A stretch of 64,000 nucleotides of DNA, from positions 10,168,001-10,232,000 of the forward strand of contig JANTQA010000023.1 in the NCBI GenBank assembly GCA_027625915.1, in the 5' to 3' direction. The notes beneath the pieces are model-generated. The model made no database searches. It saw only the letters and a program-made list of their open reading frames with translations, and was not told the DNA's origin. The stretch comes from Anaeramoeba flamelloides (Eukaryota; Metamonada; Anaeramoebidae). Each line of letters starts with the position of its first letter. Within the stretch, counting starts at the first letter, position 1. Shown piece by piece: positions 58,150 through 64,000 of this stretch. The position numbers and the translations under genes are program-made.

Positions 58150-61100
58150 TTAATCTTCTTCTATGACATCTTTATGTTCTTTTAGCAATTCGTCAACTTT
58201 TTTAGGACTTAAAATTTCTGTAACGATCTTGCCATTTACTTTTTTAACAAAGGCAAATTCAAGCTTTTCAGAATTAAGTGAAGTTGAGTCCATAGTTTTT
58301 GCCAAAACTTTCACAACAAGCTTTGTTGCTTCTTTTAAATTTAATTCCTTTGTGCCTTCAAGGTTATCACCTGTTTGCTCTTTATTGATTTTAAATTCAG
58401 AGCGTAACATCGATGTTGCAGAATTATGATTTGTTCCAATAGCTACTGCCTTCCAACCTGAATAGTTTCCTGATGGATCTGCCAAGTATAATTGAAATCC
58501 AAAATCTTCATCATAGCCGGCAAATAGAAAGGAAACGCCAAATGGTCTTAATCCACCATATTGGGTATAACCTTATTTGGTTTATTTTATTAAATTAATA
58601 AATAATTTTTAAAAAAATGTTAATTTGTTAGATGTTAATTGAATTTAAAGCCGGGACGTGGGTATAAAAACAAAAAAAAATAATTCATTTTTAATTAAAG
58701 AAATTAAAGAAAAAAAAATAATTCATTTTTTTTGGTTAGTATTTTCTTTTTCTTTTTTTTAATATCTTTCTGAATTGAATTCTATTAAAATTGTATGTAG
58801 TCAAAAATCGAGTTTCTTGTTGTTGTTATTCTTTTCAAATCTGAATTTTTTTACTTTTCTAAAAAAGAAAAGTTAAAAGAGTAATCTTAAAAAAAAATAA
58901 TGTTTTGAAAAGTTGATTACAACTCTCTTTTGAATTTTTATTGCATCTTTTAAATTTGAAAGGAAAATAAAAATTTGATTAAATCATATTCTTTGTATTA
59001 CAGCTGTTCCAACCCTACCATAAAAATTTATAAGAAATACAGAGAAATTGGTTGTCTTTTTTAAAATTGTCTTTTATGAAATAGAAAATTCAATTTCTAT
59101 CTTATGATAAAAATTTCAATTTTTGTGAGATCTTCATTAGAGTAAATTTTGTTTTTGTAATAAACAAAGAGAAAAATTGAATTTCAAAAAATAAAGAAAT
59201 CAAAAAAACTTGAAAGTATTTTTGGATCCTTACTTTTAAATTGTTTAGACCTGAGATTTTTGCAATTTTGGAAATTGAAGATCCATATTAATGTAAGTTT
59301 TTTTCTGAATTTGATTTGTTAATTTCCCAAAACCAAAAAATTGTTTAAGGGATCAGCCCTCTACGACAGCAGGACAAAATTTTAAAATATTTTATTCGAG
59401 ATATTCTCTACTTTCAAATTTTGTAGATACCAAGTGCCAAAAAATTCTGATCGACCAAGAAACCCAAAAAAGAAATTTTTTTTTCAAGAACAATTTTTTT
59501 TTTCTAACTTTTTTTATGAAAAGAAAACTTTTAAATTCATTTTATTTCTTACATTATCAAAAGTATTTACCTTGTTTATTATTATTAGCACCATTATTAT
59601 TCAATAACAAGTCTTTGTTATAAATAATATTAATAAAAAGTTTTTTTTTCTTTTTTGAGATAATTCTTTTGATTAACTAAAAAATTGAGTTTTTTAACAT
59701 ATTGAAAAATATTTATATTCCTTACAGAAGAATAGTTATAAACATTAAATTTTTAAAGCCGTTTACAAATTTTACCAAATAATTGTGTTTTTGTTCTAAG
59801 ATTAAATTCAATTTTTCACAATAAAATTTTCTTCTAGATATTTAGAAATTAAGGTAATTTTATCCTCATAATTCAAAATCAATTTTTTTCATTGAAAAAA
59901 ATGATTTAAATTATGATAACGATTCTTGTGAATAAGACCAAAAAATTTGTTAAAAAAATTTTATAAATTGAAAATTCTTTTGCAATTTTCTTTCATTTTT
60001 TTGAAAACAAAAAAAAATACTTTTTTAAAACCTTAAAAAAAAAATTACTGAAAAATAGATCTCAATTTAATTGAGAAATTTTTGTTAAACTTCTATCAAA
60101 TATTCATTTATTAAATCATCTATACCACAATTAGTTTTATTTGTTGGGATTTGAATTGAAATATTAATTATTAAAAATAATAACAAAATAAAAAATTTTC
60201 TTTCAAAATCAATACTTTCCAACATAAAACGAAAAATATGTTTCACCATTTTCAAGAATTAACTTAATTGTTAATAAAAATAATCTGTTACTTTTTTTTA
60301 GTTTTATATTATGAACATGTGAATTTTGGATTTCAAAAAAATAAACTTTTATTAATAAATTGTTTAAATGAGGTTAATTCATCTATTTCAAAAGCAAAAA
60401 CACAAACTAAACCACAATTCAAAATTTTTTTCAAGATTTTGAGATTTCATTTTATTTTTAAAAAATACAAAACCAAAATAAAGAACATTATTTCAAAAAT
60501 TAAATTAAAGGAGTTGAATTCTTGAAATCAAAAAAAAAAGCAATTTGGAAAAATTCAACTCAAAGAAAACGGAAATATGGTTAAAAATTTGAATGCATGA
60601 TTCAGAATTATTTTTTTTTTTTCACACAAGAGGGGTTAATAACTCCTCCCTTAAATAATAAAAAAAAAAAATTATTTGGTTTTTTTATAATTTAAAGCGA
60701 AATAAATTGTTTTAAAACCAAAAAAATTCGTTCAATAAATCTATATTTCTGAAGAGAGAAATTTAAAAAATATCGTATTTTCTGAACCCAATCAAGAATT
60801 AGCTGAATTAAATGAAAATAGGATTTTTAAATTCGTTTTGGAAATTCTTTAGAAATAAAAAGTAATTTGTTTCTCAAAAATTTTCCAGAAGTAATTTTAT
60901 AAAAAAAAAAAAATGATTAAAGAATAAGCAATTGTATCAAATTTACAAATAAGATCAATAAATAAATGATTTTTTTTTATTTTTTCTTGATCGATTTTTT
61001 CATTTTTTTGGATTTTCATTTTTTATTCATTTTGGAAATATATTGTACTAGGATAGATTCAACTTCTCTTATTTATTAAAATATTAATTTATTTAGTTAA

Positions 61101-62888
61101 AAGAAATGATTTGGACAATTCAATTTCTCATAAACGGATTCACTTATAATTGGTAAAATGTGCCTAGACCCTTAATTAAAATAAAAATTTTCAATTCTAA
61201 CAGCCATTTTCAAAAAGTAGAGGAATAAAAGTTTTTTTAAAAAAGTGTTGCTCAGACTGTTTGACTTACTCTTTTAATCAGTTTGATTAATACTTTTTGC
61301 AAACTTTTTCAAAACAGCTTTATCTACACTTCAGTACTTTAAATCTGTTATTTTTTGAAAAATATATGTTTGATTAATATAGTGGTGTAAATAACCCGTG
61401 TTGACAACCTTTAAACCCATTACTAAAATTTAACTCGTGTTTTTTTTTCAAACTTGGGTATTTGAAGATAGGAAGACACACATATATTCTTGGTTCGGAT
61501 TTAAATTGACTTTTGAGGTTAGATCTTTGATTAATCGAAATGGCTCAAAAATATTAAATGCTTTTGTTTTTCAAAAATTTCGTTATATTTACAAAATTTC
61601 TGAGATGAAATGAATTTTTATAATAAAAATTCAAATAATGAAATTTTTCTCATTTTTTTATCAAAAAATAAACCTTTAATCTTTCAATATCTTCATAATT
61701 CTTTTTTAAAATTTATTTAAAAAACCCTATTTCTTGTTTATATACTGTTGTCATCCCATTGATTTGTTTCTTTTATTTCTAAAGTCAACCAATATTTTTT
61801 GCATGAGTTAAATTTTAGTAATTGGTTTTAGAAAAAAACATGGACTATTTACACCACTGTACTTTGTGAAAATTTTTGTGATTAAATATTTTAAAATGGC
61901 TGTAAATCAAAAAGTTTTGACTAGTATCTGTAAAAATTGGTTAACACATTCAATAGAAAGTTTTGTGGTAATCAATTAAAGCACTGTTTGGTATTTTAGT
62001 ATTTTGTGTGTAAAGCATTGTAATTTTACTTGTCTCAATGATTACAAGAAATCTCAAAATAATTGGGAGATAACAAAAAATCTTATTGATATCTCGAACT
62101 ACAAAGATTCAGACAAACACCCCCACGGTAAAATAAATTGGTAATAGGTATTCAGTGATGCGTTCATTATTAGATTTTCAAAAAATCACTTTTTTTTTAA
62201 AGTGTTAGGATGGTATTTAACTAAAAAAAAATAAAAACAAGAAAAAAGAAAAGAAGAGATTTTTATTTTACCTTGTTTGATATCACAAACTCTTCTTACT
62301 AATTGTTCAATTGGCATTTTTTGACCATAAGTATAGGTGTGTCTTTGACAGGTCATTCGGCTGATGTTAATTAAAGTGTTTGCATCTGAGGTGATCCCAG
62401 CAACAGCAGAAACCAAATGGGAATCTATTTTGTATAATTTTTCGCTATTTGAAATTTCGCTTTTGGAAATGATACTCTGATCTAATAAAGGTGAAACAAC
62501 CCTTTTTTCGGTTGCAAGAATAACACCATCTGAAGTGTGTTTGAAAGGTTATTAGAGAAAAAAATAAATAAAAAAAAAATTTGATTATAAAGAAAACAAT
62601 TACCAACAGATCAAATTTGGTTTTTTGGGATTTGAGTTTTTTTTATGTGAACAAAATTCAAGATTAAATTCTCTTGGGTTGGGATGTGTTCAATCTGAAA
62701 AATGAAGGTGATGGAAATCAAAAAGTGAAGAAAAGTAGAAAAAAAAAGATAAAGAGAAATCTATTACCTGTAGCAAGTATTCCAACTGCAGAACCAGCAT
62801 GGCGAATGGCTTCCATTGCGTATTCAACTTGGTAAAGTCTTCCTTCTGGAGAGAAGATTGTTGTTTTTGTGTCGTATCTTCTTGACAT
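58150..62888 (-). CDS. PSMA4: 20S proteasome subunit alpha-3
   Basis: Exons 62888-62768, 62529-62272 and 58571-58150, with introns of 238 and 3,700 bp, both phase 1, give 266 residues (human PSMA4 is 261). Seen: the alpha-subunit N-terminal signature [20 protein letters not shown], then [43 protein letters not shown] across the big intron; and [11 protein letters not shown]. These assign it to alpha-3 rather than to other alpha subunits. It forms part of the outer ring of the 20S core, which gates entry of proteins to the inner proteolytic chamber in cytosol and nucleus; alpha subunits have no catalytic Thr. The C-terminal tail ([15 protein letters not shown]) is shorter and less Lys-rich than in animals. 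ATG 62888 is fixed by homology. Confidence 0.95.
59740..60530. repeat. About 800-bp dispersed repeat, copy 2 (inverted)
   Basis: Reverse complement of 43080-43880 (see GATCTCAATTTAATTGAGAAA and GAATAAGACCAAAAAATTTGT). No open frame is conserved between the two copies. Confidence 0.65.
60625..60675 (+). mobile_element. 5'-truncated LINE copy: 3' tail only
   Basis: ACACAAGAGGGGTTAATAAC TCCTCCCTTAAATAATAA plus an A run is nearly identical to the 3' UTR after the LINE frame at 23130-23175. A short tail-only copy is typical of target-primed LINE insertion. Confidence 0.6.
61380..61861. mobile_element. TA-flanked MITE with TAGTGGTGTAAATA ends
   Basis: Left end TAGTGGTGTAAATAACCCGTG; right end CATGGACTATTTACACCACTGTA. 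Inner TIR words CCATTACTAAAATTTAACTC and GAGTTAAATTTTAGTAATTGG pair. 482 bp, non-coding, single copy in the window. Confidence 0.75.
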
Positions 62889-63514
62889 AAAAGATTTATT
62901 TGTTTGATAAGAGATTTATAAAAAAATAAAAATTATTGATTGTAATTTTTCAAATTTATTCTCAAAATATATTTAAATTAGTTGAAAAAACATCATTTTC
63001 AGTTATGTTTAATGTCTAATATAACAAATCTGTGTTTGGTTAAACATTTAAAAATAAATAAATCGAATTGTTAAAACAAATGTTTTTCATAATTGTTAAT
63101 TTGTTTTTTTTAAACCAGAAAAGATAGCTTTAAAAGACCAAAAACTTTTATTTGTGAGAGACCGAAAGATTCAATTATGATTTCTATTCATTTCAAGGAC
63201 TTTTCAACATTTCACTGAAGAGGAATTTGTTTTGAAAACTGTTTATTAAAGATTTATGATTAAGGGAGCATTTACAATATATTTATTATTTTTTTTAACC
63301 AAAGATAATTGATTAATTATTTAAAGAGGTATTATAACAATTGTATTATGAACTTTGATAATTAAATTCCTATGTCAACTTTTAGAGAAATGTGTTTTCA
63401 TTTTGAAACGAATTCTATTTTTCAAAATAATTTCTTAAAAACGTAACGATTCTTTTTTTTAGTGAATTTTTAAAGTGGGAAAAGAAAAAAGAAAAATTAT
63501 CAAAAATATTTTAT

Positions 63515-63728
63515 AAACTATATTTCAAAATCATTGGCCCATTAAAAATCAAATTTTGTAAATAAATATTGTTATAAATTGAAGTTATCTATTATAATAA
63601 AAAAAATTACTATTTTAATATTCAGCTGTATACACAAGAAATATTTGTTTTTTATCTTAATATAAAAGAAAGAAAAAAGGTAAAAAAAAGTAAAAAAAAA
63701 TTGGGCCATTTATTAGGAAATTTAGTTT
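63515..63728. mobile_element. 200-bp MITE with TTTC..ATTGGCC ends, copy 2
   Basis: Left end AAACTATATTTCAAAATCATTGGCCC; right end GGGCCATTTATTAGGAAATTTAGTTT. Reverse complement of 5400-5601. Confidence 0.6.
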
Positions 63729-63849
63729 ATTTTTCAAAATCTCGCTTTTAATAATTTCTAATTATTTTTTAGAATAAAAAATATTAAAAATCAAACCTTA
63801 ATTTTAAAAAGGAAGAAAAACAACTCAAAATATATTGAATTGTAAAAAC

Positions 63850-63985
63850 TTAATCAAGTACAAAAAACTGATAATGATTGTCTTTAAACTAGACACTCTT
63901 TGAATTTGAAGTTCTGAATTTATCCACTTCAAAATACTCTCTTGAGAATATAAAATGTTTTCTGGTGAAACCTTTAACAATAAAA
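63850..63985 (+). repeat. Dispersed 120-bp repeat (N family), copy at window end
   Basis: CACTCTTTGAATTTGAAGTTC followed by CCACTTCAAAATACTCTCTT. It matches 16400-16480 in the same orientation. Confidence 0.5.
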
Positions 63986-64000
63986 TATAACCCAAAATAT

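Larger units (their letters stand above)
58572..62271 (-). other. 3.7-kb repeat-filled intron of the proteasome alpha-3 gene
   Basis: Donor GTAAAATA after CAAACAAG; acceptor AAATAAG before GTTATACCC. Holds an 800-bp dispersed repeat (59740-60530), a LINE 3' tail (60625-60675) and a TA MITE (61380-61861). A lone TTAAGGGATCAGCCCTCTAC at 59344 looks like one end of a TTAA element without a clear partner. The plus-strand frame at 60268-60525 is inside the repeat. Confidence 0.8.
62889..64000. other. Region upstream of the proteasome gene
   Basis: Should hold the PSMA4 promoter, but no element stands out. Contains a partial end related to the TTAA element at 51093 (63263-63420), a 200-bp MITE (63515-63728) and an N repeat (63850-63985). 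Confidence 0.55.

Noticed and set aside
59344-60660. A TTAA element from TTAAGGGATCAGCC to CTCCTCCCTTAA
   Set aside because: The right-hand CCCTTAA is part of the LINE 3' tail shared with 23150, not a matching inverted end.

Overview
The window is nuclear DNA from a very AT-rich eukaryote. TAA, TAG and TGA all end open frames, so the code is standard, and GT-AG introns of 119 to 4,189 bp split nearly every gene. A proteasome alpha subunit, a Rab24-like GTPase and a casein kinase 1 identify it as eukaryotic. Iron-sulfur and [FeFe]-hydrogenase-type domains suggest an anaerobic or microaerophilic protist. Asn- and Lys-rich low-complexity inserts, modular PH/PX/ankyrin proteins and TE-filled introns would suit an Anaeramoeba-like metamonad, but that assignment is inference; no rRNA or other marker is present.

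Layout. (1) 3359-9907, + strand: casein kinase 1 with a 390-residue charged tail; its second intron is about 4 kb and holds several transposons, one inside another. (2) 11842-14916, - strand: PH-like, PX and ankyrin protein whose 5' exon was not found. (3) 14917-24664: decayed LINE pieces, MITEs, a long foldback element, and an Asn/Thr-rich unknown gene at 19225-20739 (-). (4) 24665-25352 (-): small protein with two probable ubiquitin-like folds. (5) 25353-30497: MITEs and unassigned AT-rich DNA. (6) 30498-33092 (+): degenerate mitochondrial-carrier-like protein, its single intron enlarged by a 979-bp TTAA element. (7) 33093-39012: dispersed repeats and one orphan NAP1-like exon. (8) 39013-42670 (-): Rab24-like GTPase in four exons. 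(9) 44737-53320 (-): the most striking gene, a 1,464-residue WD40 / 2Fe-2S ferredoxin / 2x[4Fe-4S] / [FeFe]-hydrogenase / flavodoxin fusion with substituted active-site residues. (10) 58150-62888 (-): proteasome alpha-3 with a 3.7-kb intron.

The genes do not form an operon or an obvious pathway. The hydrogenase fusion looks like a self-contained redox module with its own electron relay (two kinds of Fe-S centre plus a flavodoxin) attached to a protein-interaction propeller. Its missing proton-transfer cysteine suggests a sensory or repurposed enzyme rather than a plain H2 producer.

Most of the rest is non-autonomous DNA transposons. At least ten families are recognisable by terminal inverted repeats. 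One set is bounded by TTAA followed by GGGAYTAG or GGATTATC; others are bounded by TA and look Tc1/mariner-like. No transposase gene was found. Element boundaries were read by eye and may be off by a few bases.
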